DNA of 64,000 nucleotides from Capsicum annuum (lineage: Eukaryota; Streptophyta; Magnoliopsida; Solanales; Solanaceae). The stretch spans positions 19,377,554 to 19,441,553 of the forward strand of contig NC_061119.1 of NCBI RefSeq assembly GCF_002878395.1, given 5' to 3'. Below are positions 46,376 through 58,032 of the stretch, one piece after another (within the stretch, counting starts at the first letter, position 1; each line of letters starts with the position of its first letter). Below the pieces are notes generated by a model. The model was given only the letters and a program-made list of their open reading frames with translations, did not search any database and was not told where the DNA came from. The position numbers and the translations under genes are program-made.

Positions 46376-47462
46376 TCTGGAGACCAAACTAAGCAAAGGA
46401 ATGGTTCTGTTGACCCTATGAACCTAACTGCGGACAATCTCTAACTCTGTGTCCTGTCTTTCCACACCTAAAACGGGTATCACTACCAGCTCTGCAAGTA
46501 CCCTGATAGTTCTTGCCACAAGTCTGACAAAGAGGATAGGTGCGGGCACTGTTAACACTGCCCTGAGACTTAGAGCCTGGTGCTCTATCTCTGTTGTCAT
46601 CTCTGAACTTAAGAGCTGGAGCACTATCTAAAGAAGGAGTTGCAATTACTAACTTAGGACGAAATTGAGAATTTTCTCCTTTTGAGTTGGGCTGAGCAAA
46701 ATTGAAACTACCTATCCTTGCTCTCTTATTATGTTTCACCCTCATCGTAATCTTCTGCTTCTCTATCTACTAAGCATGAGTGATAAGCCTAACTAGAGTT
46801 ATTTTACTATTTAACATCATCGACCTATCTCGTTGACCACACTATCATTCACCCCAGAAACAAACTTACTCCTCTTGGCCCTGCTGTCTGCAACCACAGG
46901 AGGGGCATACCTAGCTAATTGAGTAAACTTACGAGAATACTCTTTCAATGTCATGTTTACCTACTTGAGGTTGATGAATTCTAACACCCTTGAGGTTGAT
47001 GAATTCTAACACCTTAGCTTCTCTAAGATCTAGGGGGGAAAATCTATCAAGAAAAGTATAAGAAAACTCCTCCCACTCAACTAACCCTGCTTCAACTGCC
47101 CTCTCTAGCTTCCACTACTTGAACCAAGTGTGCAATATCCTGCAACCGATATGCGGCTAGCTCAGCACTCTCACAAGAAGTAACCCCATGATGTCTGTAA
47201 CCTTTTGCACTTGATCTACAAATTTCTAAGGGTCCTCATCTGCCTTAGACCTGAGAACGGATGGAGGATCCATTCGCGTGAAGTCCCAAATCCTGGCTAT
47301 AGGTGAATTGGACACTGGCTTGGCTAGAACGATAGCTGGTCGCTCATTCTAAGCAGCAACTGACTAGCAAGAGTAGTGAATACAGCACTGAACTCTGCAT
47401 GAGAAATATGTTTTGTCCAAGGGATCTTCTTGGACAGGCTGAGTTTTTCTCTTCGGAGGCAT
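46376..47462 (-). pseudogene. E7 right unit: gag
   Basis: The start codon is at 47462 on the minus strand (MPPKRKTQ). Capsid follows with stops and a small tandem duplication near 46965-47010 (AGGTTGATGAATTCTAACACC twice). Minus frame 46745-46416 is the basic region and two zinc knuckles: CQTCGKNYQGTC, with Tyr in place of His, and FRCGKTGHRVRDC, complete. Confidence 0.87.
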
Positions 47463-47667
47463 GTTCTAAAATAAAGAGAAGAAACGGATTAGACAGAGAG
47501 TTTGACCTGAAATTATGCTCACTAGCACAACATGAATACAGAAAGAAGGAAAACTATTCCTAAAACATCTTATAGCCTCCTACACATAAATAAGGCGCGC
47601 AACACACCCATCTACAAGACTCTACTATATATGGCTTTCAGACTTCCTAGGACTCTATTGAACCTTA
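47463..47667 (-). other. E7 right unit: leader
   Basis: Non-coding; collinear with 40021-40225. Confidence 0.7.
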
Positions 47668-47680
47668 GGCTCTGATACCA
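47668..47680 (-). other. E7 right unit: primer binding site
   Basis: GGCTCTGATACCA on the plus strand, an exact tRNA-Met type site, four bases from the right LTR. Confidence 0.93.
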
Positions 47681-47684
47681 AGTT

Positions 47685-50193
47685 TGTAACGCCTCGAATA
47701 TGGTACCCGAAATACTACAAAGTTCCCAGGACCATGAAGGACCACAAGCTAATCCATGATTGATAACTATACCTGTATACTACATAATATATGGTATAAT
47801 GCAGAAACATGAACTGAAAGGCCATAAGGTTTAAAACTGTAACATATGATCTGATAAATTGTAACATATGGATGGGGTATGAAATACCCAAAACAAAACT
47901 GAAATAAGATATTTGAACATACTGTAGTCTAAAAAGCCTCCAACTAATAAACTAATTAATAAGAAAAATAAGAAATGATCCTATCCTCGAATGATGAGGA
48001 CTCACTGCTAACTCTGTCTGCAGATATCTAGAATCAACTGATGCTCTGGAGCTCGTATCTCTGAACCTATGGTATAAGACACCATAACGTAAATGTGTTA
48101 GTACTTTGAATGTACTGGTATGCATGTGAGGTAGGTTGAATGCATGGGGTTCATATGCATGAACAATACTATCTAACTACTAAAATGAACATGAGAATGC
48201 ATGCATGTATACATAGTAACTATATCTGAAATAGTGATAGCATGAGTTTACTGATAACTAACATGACTAATGAATGAGTTCTGATAACTGATAACATGAG
48301 TGACTATATCTGATAGTCCTGAATTTGATGGAACTAGCTGAGTTCCATACTGTATCTCAGTTGACTTTATCTGACAATCTAGATTCTATAACATGAAACT
48401 GTAGGAAATAGTCATCTAACCGACATGCCCCAAATGATGCATTATAGCTGAATTGGGGTACAATATGTGCCCTGATTGCAAGGGTGTCAACACCATGCAC
48501 TAGTAAAGACAATATTTAGTAACCCTAAAATAGCAAGTTACTCTAATGAGAACGCTGGGAACCCTCAACTAGCAGGTTAAGCCACCTCATCTAACCTTAA
48601 CTAGAAGGTATGATGTCTTAATTTACGCTAGCTATGTAGTTCTAGAACAAAAGGATTGCTTCTACGAATCACACCCTCAACTAGCAGATGAGTTCCCATT
48701 CTTGGGTTCACTCGATGTTGAATCGTACTCCTATCTGAATAGACATTGAACTTGATTAAATGATCTAAACATGGACTAAGTTTACTGAATTCTGTTAACT
48801 GATGTAATACTACTGATATCTGACAACTGAATGAGTTCATGAGATTAGTGAGGTTACTGAATTACTGAGCTTTCCTGATTCACATGACTAACTGAGTTCT
48901 ATGAATCATGGCTTGACTGAGGATATCGTGAAAACATGACACTGGCTCTAGGCATACAACTAAATTGTCGGGTACAAGTACCCCCAGGACTCGATGGAAA
49001 GAAACTGACAAAGCATGACTTTCTTTAATACACGACCGACATCACAATCCATAATTTATTTACTGAGGCAATTCATCAAACATGTGATATGCATAAGCTT
49101 GTACATAAATGGGGATTTCATAATATCATACTAGTTGGGCATTTTTCCTTCACATAGGCATTTAATTAAACACATAGTATCCATAGTAGATGTAGACAAC
49201 ATTATACAACAAATAAACATCATGATTCAACTCTAATTTCATCATCCACGGGTTTAATCATAGGCTTACATGAATCTACATCTATACTAATCAATTCCAC
49301 ATAAAATTGATCACCCAACATGGATTATAATTTAATAGGTCATTCTCAACATAAGAAAAGCAACCCAATATGAAATTCATAAAGAAATCCATACACTTAA
49401 GCTTTTAAAAGAGATTCTTGGGCTTCATGGACGAAAGGAGTCCATGAATGAACACTATGCATACCTGGGTTGAGTTTCTTGATGTTCTTGAACTTGAAGA
49501 ATTTGAATCTCTTAGTTCTTAAAGAAGATTTGGATTTTATGATTGGGGATTAATCTTAGAGGGAAAACCCTAATTTTGTTGTAGTAGACGGATAATGAAT
49601 TTTTTTTAGCTTTGGTTGGATATAACTAGATATATAAACGGGTGGTAAAAGACTAAAAAGCCCCCTTTAAAATGTGTTTAAAATAACTGAACGGAATATG
49701 CGATGGTCAGTCGCTTGGTCGATGGTCCGTTGAACTGACCGTCGCACTAGGACCAAAACTGGAACTTACTATCTTGGTTCGACGGTACGGTACAACGGTC
49801 CATCGCTGGGTCGATGGTCCATCGGTCATGATTGTTGCTTCTAGGCAGAATAGGGCCTCATTGTTTCCCTTGTGATGGCCTAAGCGACGGTCCATCAGCC
49901 TGGGCCATCGATCTAGGGCAGAAGGTAGTCACACTGCCTCGCTGTGACGGTCATGGGCGACGGTCCGTCGCTAGTCCGATGGTCCGTCGGCCTCATTATC
50001 ACACCTTGGCAGCTTTACTTCCTTCTGTATTTTGACCATAACTTCCTCTTTCGATGTCGTATTTTGATGAAATTGGTATCAATGAAAAGATTATTCAATT
50101 TCCCACGTGAAAAAAAAAGTGAAAATCTTAAAAATACCACGTGTAAAAAAGTGGATTTATCTTTCAAGATAGGAAAAAGTATGGGGTATTACA
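47685..50193 (-). repeat. E7 right LTR (5' LTR of right unit)
   Basis: Plus-strand start TGTAACGCCTCGAATA and end GGTATTACA. Collinear with the left LTR over most of its length, including the TATA-like segment and a shortened 92-bp array. It is followed by ATAGG and then the last piece of the E5 LTR. Confidence 0.93.
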
Positions 50194-50198
50194 ATAGG
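50194..50198. other. Right target-site duplication of E7 (ATAGG)
   Basis: Partner of ACAGG at 32782-32786. Confidence 0.75.
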
Positions 50199-50503
50199 CC
50201 TAGCCACGACCGTGATCTTCTCACGTGATCGCGCCTTGTTGACCAGGCTTGACTACCACAATCGTGGTCCTCAGACCACAACGCAGTAACTAAGGCTATT
50301 TTTCTCCAGGTCTTCAACTGCACTTTTCTTGCTTCCTTTTGATCATTTTTAGCTCCAATCCATACTTTTCCCTTTTATCAACTATGCGTCTGCAAAATAT
50401 AGATATTAGTGCTTTCAATCTCAACTATGTCCTATTAATTCATTCAAAACAAGTTAACACACGAGTGTTGAGTTCAAATGAGTGGTAAAATCACCACTCA
50501 TCA
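50199..50503 (-). repeat. E5 3' LTR, piece 3 of 3
   Basis: Collinear with about 56735-57043 (shared CTTTTCTTGCTTCCTTTTGA and AGTGGTAAAATCACCACTCATCA). It ends TCA at 50503; on the minus strand this is the LTR start TGATGAGTGG. Confidence 0.93.
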
Positions 50504-50515
50504 ACACCCCCAACT
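50504..50515 (-). other. E5 polypurine tract
   Basis: On the minus strand AGTTGGGGGTGT directly precedes the 3' LTR. Confidence 0.82.
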
Positions 50516-52130
50516 TAAAGATCTTGCTTTTCCTCAAGCAACACTACATTTTACCATAAGACCACAATCATCTATGCTCAAACTTCATGCCTTAAGAATA
50601 ACAATGACTTCTAGCTTAGTCACTACCAAGATTAGCTCATTGCACACGGGCTATTGCTATTTTCACTACACTACTCATCATGGAATGCCATATCTAAGGA
50701 TACACAAGACTTCAAAGAGCAACCAAGAAACATAAACCAATACTCTTGAAGTGACTCACTTTTGACCACAACTAAGTTATACTACATTCGCCTTATTTCT
50801 CAGAAGGTAACCAAATTGCTCACTTTAACTTATTTACATGCCAACCTCACAAGAAAAAGAATTCCACACACCAAGCTACCAAATATGCAATAAGGAATTT
50901 TAAGTGCAAAAACCCTCTCCCTCATGAAAGGAATTTCTATGCAACAAGTGTCATACCATTGGCTTGAGAGAGATAAAAAGAATAGTTCACTTACAATAGG
51001 CATTTCACTTACAACTTCGTGGACCCAAGCTTATTTTCATTAATCTTTACCACCTCCAACTTAGGCTTTTAGCCTCAAGTTGCAATTTTAAGTTCAAGGA
51101 GGGTATGGTTCAAAAGAGAGATAAAAAGAATGGTTCACAGCTTGTAATATGTTTACCAAAGAATGGTCCAAAGGCTCAAAGTGGGTAACTAGTGATTACA
51201 TTCATACTTGGGCAGTATTTTTAGGATAAAGTGGCTTCCAAAATCACAAAGATGGCCTAAGATCATTTCTCCAACCAAATACAATCAAAATTAGCTTTGA
51301 AAAACTACCACGGAAAGTTTTAGATAACATAAGTATACTAGAGATGAATGCAAAAGCTCACCACACATGGCATGCAAAATTCTTCAAGGTGGCTCAAATG
51401 TCCCTCCTGCTAGAGACAAAATTGGAGTATCTATTTCTATTAATAAGTCAACTATTAATGGAGTCACAACTAGTGAAAAAGCTTTGTTACAAGATTGCTC
51501 ACATCCATGTCCTTGATTATTGAAAAATTTTGGATGGAAATAGTTGTTTTTTTTTTGCATTAGCACCACGCACAATTTGCTAAACATGGCAACAATCGAA
51601 GCCTTAGTCTTACATTTTGGCTCAAAATGGGCAAATCAATCATATGGCTACTCAAACTTTGGAAATGGTGTACAATGTGATCCAAACTTTAGAATTTATA
51701 ATGCCACAGGTACTCAGACTTCCCTTGCATTCATGACATGCTACAGGTACTCAAAATTCCCCTGCATCTATGTCTTAAAACCTAAACACGATAGTTTACC
51801 CTTAAGAATGTCGTCACTCAATCTATCATAGGGCAAACCTCGTCATGCATTACTAAAATAAAGGTAAAACTAAAGTAAAAAAGAAAAACTAAAACTAAAA
51901 ACCATGATAATTCATAAAAATGTGGGCACCTTCAGAGTGCCCTAATATAGCATCTCAAAAACAAAACAAAACAAAATAGTATCCAGAATGTCATCCCAAA
52001 ACAACATAAAAAGAAATATCCAGCAACACAACATCAAAATAATACAAATTCGAGGACAGCCCGAACTAAAAGGAAAGCAGTGTCCTCACTGCATGTGCAA
52101 TAAAGAGAGAGTAGAAAGGTCTCCCTAAAT
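50516..52130 (-). other. E5 3' untranslated region
   Basis: About 1.6 kb, AT-rich. Read on both strands, I find no recognisable domain. The short open frames (for example 51544-51831 plus and 51587-51384 minus) resemble no family. Long 3' non-coding regions are common in such elements. Confidence 0.6.
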
Positions 52131-52132
52131 CT

Positions 52133-53398
52133 TCATTTGAAGCTATCCTCTCTCGCTGACTCTGTATCATCACCACCGTCATCCTCAGCTGACCACTTCA
52201 CAGAGGCCTCATATTTACTATCCAGCCTCGATGAAGGTAGTCGCTCATTGGGCTTGAGCACCTTAACGATGCCCTTTACCCTCTTCCACAGCTTCTTGAA
52301 GAACCTATCTCTTTTCTTTTCTCTCTTCATTATTTTCTTATGTGAGTCCCTGAGGTCCCTATGTGATCTGCCTAAGGCTGAGTAGGCTCTCTCCAATCTA
52401 AAAATAGTGGATTTCTACTTCTTCTGCTCCTCACAGTATATGTCATAATCCAATCGAGTCAAGTATGAGTGGCGAGTGGTGGAGGACTCTCGTGGTCCCT
52501 GAGGCAATCTAGACACTAGCTCCCTAACTACCCATATCTGACCTGAGATGTCATTGAGGGGGTTGGTTGCCGAAGGTTTATAAGAAATTGTGTCCTCTTA
52601 GGCTGATTTGCCAGATTCCATCTTCCTTTTCTTGCTTTGACCTGGGGCACCTTCACCCTAAAATTTGAGTGGGAAGATATTGGGGCCTAGGAGCACCTAT
52701 GTATCTGTAGCATACTCCTCTACCTGCGCTCTTCTTCACAGCTCAGTAATAAGGGACGAGAAGAGAAAATATGTACCTCTATGGTTCTTGAAGTACTTTC
52801 ACTCTAAGATTACAATCTCACTTATATTCAGAGTAATGCCAGACATGATACAAGACACTATCCGAGCTTGCATGTCCGTGACAATGACCATGTGAGTACA
52901 TGGTGAGCCTCTACTATAGATGATATTTAGCCTAAGCCTAGCCTTAGCTGTGAAACCATTCATCAAGATGTCTTTCTTGGTTGTGGCCCAGGGAACCTCT
53001 TTGTTTGGGCATAGAATGTTTTCCATCCAAGATCCTGGCTTACATCATTTTACTCTGAATTATTCCATGTCAGCATTTGGGAGCCCATACACTGTACTGA
53101 TCTGGTCCACTCTAGAGTTCACCTGCTTACCCCAAATTGTCATCATTAGGTTTGAGAGAGACACTATGCTAAGGTTTGCATAGAACTCACGCACCCAGTT
53201 CTCATTTGCAGGATAGGGTTTCGGGGCAAAGCATCTTCACTCGGTCTGAGTGAGTCTAGCATGGAAACTGGGGAACTTTTCCTCTACTTTGTCTAAGTTG
53301 ATATCTATTTCAGGGAGTAACTTAGTTCTGGGAAAATCTGTATAGTGGAGGTTTTGGCATTGTTTGGCTATGAACCTGGTGTTGTCAAATTCTTTCAT
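52133..53398 (-). pseudogene. E5 ORF with putative plant transposon protein domain
   Basis: One minus-strand frame of 422 codons runs from an ATG at 53398 to 52133 with at least six in-frame stops but no clear frameshift. In order: MKEFDNTRFIAKQ, NWVREFYANLSIVS (about 53190), QVNSRVDQISTVYGLPNADM (about 53100), W/TTKKDILMNGFTAKARLRLN, and MSGITLNISEIVILESKYF. This order matches the family I know as putative plant transposon protein (Pfam Transposase_32), often carried by plant LTR elements; its biochemical role is not established. The C-terminal part (52396-52133) is strongly basic (KKIMKREKKRDRFFKKLWKR) and ends acidic. It stands where pol would be expected. Confidence 0.8.
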
Positions 53399-55029
53399 TT
53401 TGGTATCTTAGTACCTATAAGCAGTATATTTCAGACCATCATTAACATTCTCACACTCAAAAACATGCTAGATTAATCAAATAAACTCATGTGATAGTGT
53501 TTTAGAAGATTCAGAGGGAAGAAATAGATGTACAAAAATTTTGATTTCTGCAGACACTGCCCTCAGTATGGCAATCGCAAAGCAATGACCGCGATCTCGG
53601 TACTTGAGACCAAATTTGACTGTTCTTCACATTAGTCAAAACAAATGATTTTATCCTTAAATTTGTGTTCTAATAGGAACATAATCATTATGACTAAGGA
53701 AGTTGATCCTAGATATCATGGTTATACCCCCAAACTCAAAGAATTTAACATGGAATTCATAGGAGCATTGAATCGAACACATGGTGTACACATTAATTTC
53801 AACTATTTAATGCCTAAATCTGGGTACTCAAGACTTTCCCATTGGTGTGTTCACCGACTAGAACAGCTAACCATAGAAATAATCCCAAAAAAAGCATGCA
53901 ATTTAGTAGTAAAAATGATATTCCAAGCCTTTCCCTAAACTATAGGTTCTTACAATGTAATTACATTAAGAATAAGGAAATTAAGACAGCATACTAAGTT
54001 TAATGATGAAAATAGATTGAAATAACACTGGGACACTCAACTCAAAGCAAACAATTTGAGAGAATTTGAGAGAATTTTGAGAAAGGTGTGTGTGAGCAAA
54101 TGGCATTCGAAAGGTCACTTAAACTAATTTGACCACGATCGTGGTCCTAGTTCTGAAATACAGCCTCCACAATCGCGGTGGTACAGACCGCAGTTGAGGT
54201 AACTGAGACAAGAAATTAGGTCTCCTGCACTTCACTGTTCATTCAAAACATGCCAATCTCACTTGTTCCATTTTTCAACTTCAATCAACATTCCTCCTAG
54301 TGATACTTTTCATGGATTATGCATGAACAAACACACAAAATAAAATCTACACTAACATGCATAAATTAAAGTATACGGGCCACTTTTCATGGCATGATGG
54401 GGTGCCTCCCATCGAGCGCGTAGCTTAACTTCTTAGCACAAGCCTTCTACACCTCCTTTTATGTTTCCACTTAGAAGATTTGAATCTCCATTCTAAATTT
54501 CATTTAATATGCAATGAGCGGTAGAGGGACAGAAAATTCAAATCTTCCAAGATAAAACTTGGAAGATGTGAAGAAATGACAAAGAAGCTTCTATGTCGCC
54601 ATTTTAAAGACTAGAACCTTTTACCCAACTTCACATCAAACTTTCAATTTTTCCCCTTGGGTAAAGGTGAGCACATCAATAGGCCACTCTTTGTACATCG
54701 GAAGTTGTGTTTCTTGGCCATTGATGGATGGGGTTCCACATGCTCCTTTGGAAGGTCAAATCACAAAATGTAAAGACTGTACTCCATCTCCTCACAATCC
54801 ACCTTTTGCCTAGTTGGAAGGATCCTCATCACATCCTCTAAGGACAATGTTGAAAAGTGATTTGAATGAGGTCTAACCCCTAATTCCGGAATTGCCTCCT
54901 CCATAGCATTTTCACCCTAAAATGAACTAGAGTCATCATAAGAGATTGAATTGACTTCTTCTTTTGACTATAGTACCATTTTCTTTATTTTGGAATCTTT
55001 TTCCTCATTTGACTCGATTGATTGGGAAA
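53399..55029 (-). other. E5 internal non-coding stretch
   Basis: No domain recognised on the minus strand. It holds a perfect 16-bp palindrome at 54130-54145 and, on the minus strand, GGGAGGCACCCCATCATGCC at 54391-54410, resembling a short hairpin-like word often seen in dicot non-autonomous gypsy elements. A plus-strand open frame at 53645-53938 has no recognisable family and is probably chance. Confidence 0.55.
54130..54145. repeat. Perfect 16-bp palindrome
   Basis: GACCACGATCGTGGTC reads the same on both strands. Related shorter forms around CGATCG or CGATCGCGG occur in the E5 LTRs near 50210-50275 and 56708-56823. Confidence 0.9.
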
Positions 55030-55374
55030 TCACCGAGGAGTCTTTGCTACCATGATCATCATCATAGCTTGGTTTCTCTTCTTGATCACCCTCTTTTTCC
55101 TTCTCCTGATCATAGGACCTATCAAACTCATACGAAGAACTAGCAACTCGGTTTGCATAATAAGGGGAAGGGCATTTAGAAAATCACTCCAATGTCCATC
55201 TCGACTACCACATGAAGAACAACCATACTCCCAATAGGATCGAGATGGTGATTCCATATCTCTCTGAGGAGCATAGTTACAATCTCTCCTGAAATGGGGT
55301 CCATCAAAATATGGACATAGGTCATAAAGATATGACTTCCAACTACCAAAATCATATTTGTCGGAATATGCCAT
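55030..55374 (-). pseudogene. E5 gag-like remnant with degraded zinc knuckle
   Basis: A 114-codon minus frame just inside the primer site. CPYFDGPHFRRDC fits the C-x2-C-x3-H-x4-C knuckle of Athila-type gag, with the second Cys changed to Phe. The second half is low complexity (RRRKKRVIKKR, Met-rich), probably after a frameshift. The rest of gag, normally upstream, is absent: only about 130 bases separate it from the primer site. Gag assignment is moderate. Confidence 0.5.
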
Positions 55375-55504
55375 GTATACAAGTAAAAGAAAATAAAAAT
55401 TCTACCTAACACAAGAAACAAAAGAAAATCATAAGCAAATATTTACAAGCTTGAATTCAAGCAAGTAAGCTAAAATTTCAAACTAACTTAACACCCCAAA
55501 TTTT

Positions 55505-55522
55505 TCTCCGACAATGGCGTCA
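55505..55522 (-). other. E5 primer binding site (tRNA-Asp-like)
   Basis: On the minus strand TGACGCCATTGTCGGAGA follows the 5' LTR end. It resembles the TGGCGCCGTTGCCGGGGA site complementary to tRNA-Asp used by Athila/Tat elements, with a few changes. This differs from the tRNA-Met sites of all other gypsy elements here. Confidence 0.75.
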
Positions 55523-55526
55523 TTTT

Positions 55527-57043
55527 TTATAACACTCAACTTATATGTCAATTTAAGTACAAGGCGATCGTCGTCAATATATTTACCCAACTTTGTAGTC
55601 GGGGTCGAATCCATGAGGAACAATGTGAGTGGAAATCAAGTTGATTCAAAATAATGTATATTTGTTAAATTCAAACCAATACTACACAAATATAAAAATG
55701 GGGCGATAAGTATCAACACTAATGTTTCTTTTGGGGTTTTTCTAGTATAAATTTGGGGCTATAAATAATTAGAGTTTTATCAATTAGGCACGGATCTTGG
55801 GATTATGTATTACTAAGGGAAGTGACACATGGATACTAATAGTTAACTTCATCCTTAGTAGGTCAAATGTGGGTAGGTTCGGTTATAGGTTTTGATGCTA
55901 GTCTTTCAACAAAACACTAAACTTTCACCAATTGATTATTTTGAATACCCAATGGGTGTATTCAATAATTGGTAACCATACCTCAATTTAGGCATCCCTA
56001 TTTCTAGGATAATACCAATGGTATAGTTAACTTCACTGCCACCCTTATGTCTAAGATAGTGATAGATTATCAAAATACACACATAATTATCTACCATTGA
56101 TTTGGTCTACACATCAATCTTTCAAGGATGATATGGATTCCTAAATTTCACCCAAAACCCTTCTTTCGAAAATGGCTTTGAGCTTTTTAGATTTTAGAGC
56201 TTTCACCCATCAAACCCATATGGGTACTTAGGGATTTCACCTATAAATCCCAACCAAATTGGTCAGTAAAGATAAAACCCATCAACATGAACTACTACAC
56301 AGAAGCTAACAATAACAAACCTCACACACATTAATACCAATTCATACATAACCCTAAGAGGGACACCTAGCTACACATAACATAAATAAGCAACGATATA
56401 CATGTGATCTCTATTGAAATGATTTACTGAAAACTACGTGAATGTTACTTCAATCTTTGGACTCCCACTAATCTCCAATGAAAGTGATCTATCCTCCATT
56501 TATAGGTTACTCCAATGTATTCTTCACTCAAAATTTATACAATATTTTCTTTTCCAAGTATGGAGGCTATGAACACAAGAACAAAACCTAATTACTGGGG
56601 AAAATAGAATATGATGAATCATTAGGGTTTGAGTTTTTTTTGTCAAAAAATTGGGATCAGCCCCGTGCATTTCCAATTCTTCCATTGGGTTGCAATCTTC
56701 CTCTAAGCCGCGATCGCATGGGCTTGTCCTCGACTGAGGCTACTATGATAGCGATCATCTCACGCAATCGCGCCTTGATAAATATGCTTGACTACCGCGA
56801 TCGCAGTCCTCAGACCACGACCGAGGTAACTGAAGCCATTTTACCCTAGGCATTAAGCTATACTTTTCTTGCTTCCTTTTGATCATTTTTAGCTCCAATC
56901 TATACCTTTTCCTTTTATTAGCTATGCACTTACAAAATGCGGATATTAGTGTATTCAATCCCAATTATGTCTTATTTATTCATTCAAAACAAGGTAATGC
57001 ATGAGTTTTGAGTACAAATAAGTGGTAAAATCACCACTCATCA
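55527..57043 (-). repeat. E5 5' LTR, intact
   Basis: 1517 bp, uninterrupted. On the minus strand it starts TGATGAGTGGTG at 57043 and ends GTTATAA at 55527. It is the template for recognising the three scattered pieces of the 3' LTR. It carries CGATCG-containing near-palindromes at 56708-56823. Confidence 0.93.
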
Positions 57044-57048
57044 CCCCT
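57044..57048. other. Right target-site duplication of E5 (CCCCT)
   Basis: Partner of ACCCT at 21529-21533, one mismatch. Confidence 0.72.
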
Positions 57049-57828
57049 TACATTCTAACACCAAATCATTCGAGAGGTCGGATACGAACTTTCTCATATA
57101 GTCCCTCATGTTGCACACCAACTCCAGAGCATAATAGGATTTTACCTATGCAAATTTCAATGCATATTATTTTATGCTCATCTTTCCTTGTTTCAGATTA
57201 ACAAATTCCTTGGCCTTGGCCTCTCTCAATTCGTGGGGAAAGAAGTGATCCAGGAAAGTCTCTAAGAACTCCTCTCATACAACAGGCTCAAATTTCTCAC
57301 ACCTCAACTCTTCCCACTCATCATACCACTGGTAAGCCATGTCCTTCAGCTGATAAGCCATAAACTCTACCCCTTAAGTGTCACTAGCATGCATAACTCT
57401 GAATATCTTCTCTATTTCATCCATGAACCCTTGGGGATCCTCCTCAACCTTGGTACCCATAAAGGTAGGTGAGTTCAACTTCATGAACTAGCCAATCCAA
57501 GTAATTTCAGAGAAACCAGGCACAGAACTCATATCTCCAGGCCAGCGAGACTGAGAAGCTATAAGCTGAGAAATCATATGGATAGACTAATAAAACTCAG
57601 CATTTGAGACCACTCTCTATGGGGTCTAAGTCCAATTGATACCGGACTGAGGATCCTGAAGAGGGATAGTTTGGACGGGACAAACCCCTGGAGTAACAGT
57701 GAACTCTGGGTATGGGCTCCATAATGGTTCTGTATCCTATGAATAGGGTGAACATCTTCAGCACTTATCTCAATAGGAATGAAGGCCCTGGTTGAGGTGT
57801 TCTGCTCATTGGATCTATGGGGAGGCAT
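57049..57828 (-). pseudogene. E3 gag, N-terminal part
   Basis: Starts on the minus strand at 57828 with MPPHRSNEQNTSTRAFIPIE. Frameshifts near 57590 lead into the capsid part: DTSGVEFMAYQLKDMAYQWYDE-like sequence near 57300-57390, ERFLSHELREAKAKEFVNLKQ-like sequence near 57190-57250, and NMRDYMRKFVSDLSNDLV near 57060-57120. It is cut by E5 at 57048 and resumes at 21528. Confidence 0.85.
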
Positions 57829-58032
57829 GATCTAAAACGTAGAAAGTCATGAGTTAGGAAATATTCAGACCCTATAGCACAAACTAGGACATGAAGAAAA
57901 CGAAAATCATTTCTAAATGCCTTATAGCTTCCTCCTTATAAGTGTGAAACGCTACACACCCATAAAAAGAACTCTACTCGGCATAACTTCATAGAAAACC
58001 TTGGACCCTGAACCTTGCTCTTATACTAAGCA
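57829..58032 (-). other. E3 leader with degraded primer site
   Basis: Non-coding leader. At 58016-58028 TGCTCTTATACTA stands where GGCTCTGATACCA is expected (three mismatches), four bases from the LTR. Decay of the site fits an old element. Confidence 0.7.

Larger units (their letters stand above)
32787..50193 (-). mobile_element. E7: tandem chromovirus, three LTRs and two internal regions
   Basis: A 17.4-kb minus-strand block: LTR 32787-35386, internal 35387-40242, LTR 40243-42537, internal 42538-47684, LTR 47685-50193. Each internal region has its own tRNA-Met primer site and purine tract facing the neighbouring LTR. The single near-perfect 5-bp duplication outside the block, and none expected between the units, fits one insertion that became tandem by unequal exchange between LTRs. 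Both internal regions are degraded. Confidence 0.9.
21534..57043 (-). mobile_element. E5: non-autonomous LTR element with plant-transposon-protein domain
   Basis: Outer limits of a minus-strand element that now contains E6 and E7 in its 3' LTR. Its own parts are: 3' LTR pieces 21534-22413, 32463-32786 and 50199-50503 (about 1509 bp together), internal 50504-55526, and 5' LTR 55527-57043 (1517 bp). LTR ends are TGATGAG and GTTATCA. The primer site resembles tRNA-Asp type. No protease, reverse transcriptase or integrase is seen in about 5 kb, so it would have depended on proteins from another element. Primer site and gag-type knuckle point to the Athila/Tat side of Ty3/gypsy; that is inference. 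Confidence 0.88.

Noticed and set aside
52137..52385. Plus-strand open frame of 82 codons, Ser/Leu/Phe rich
   Set aside because: Exact shadow of the basic C-terminus of the E5 ORF on the minus strand.
53645..53938. 97-codon plus-strand open frame in E5
   Set aside because: Antisense to the element, no recognisable family, no conserved neighbour. Probably chance, though it is the longest such frame there.
55022..55237. Plus-strand hydrophobic open frame that could suggest a membrane protein
   Set aside because: Shadow of the Lys/Met-rich minus-strand frame at 55030-55374.
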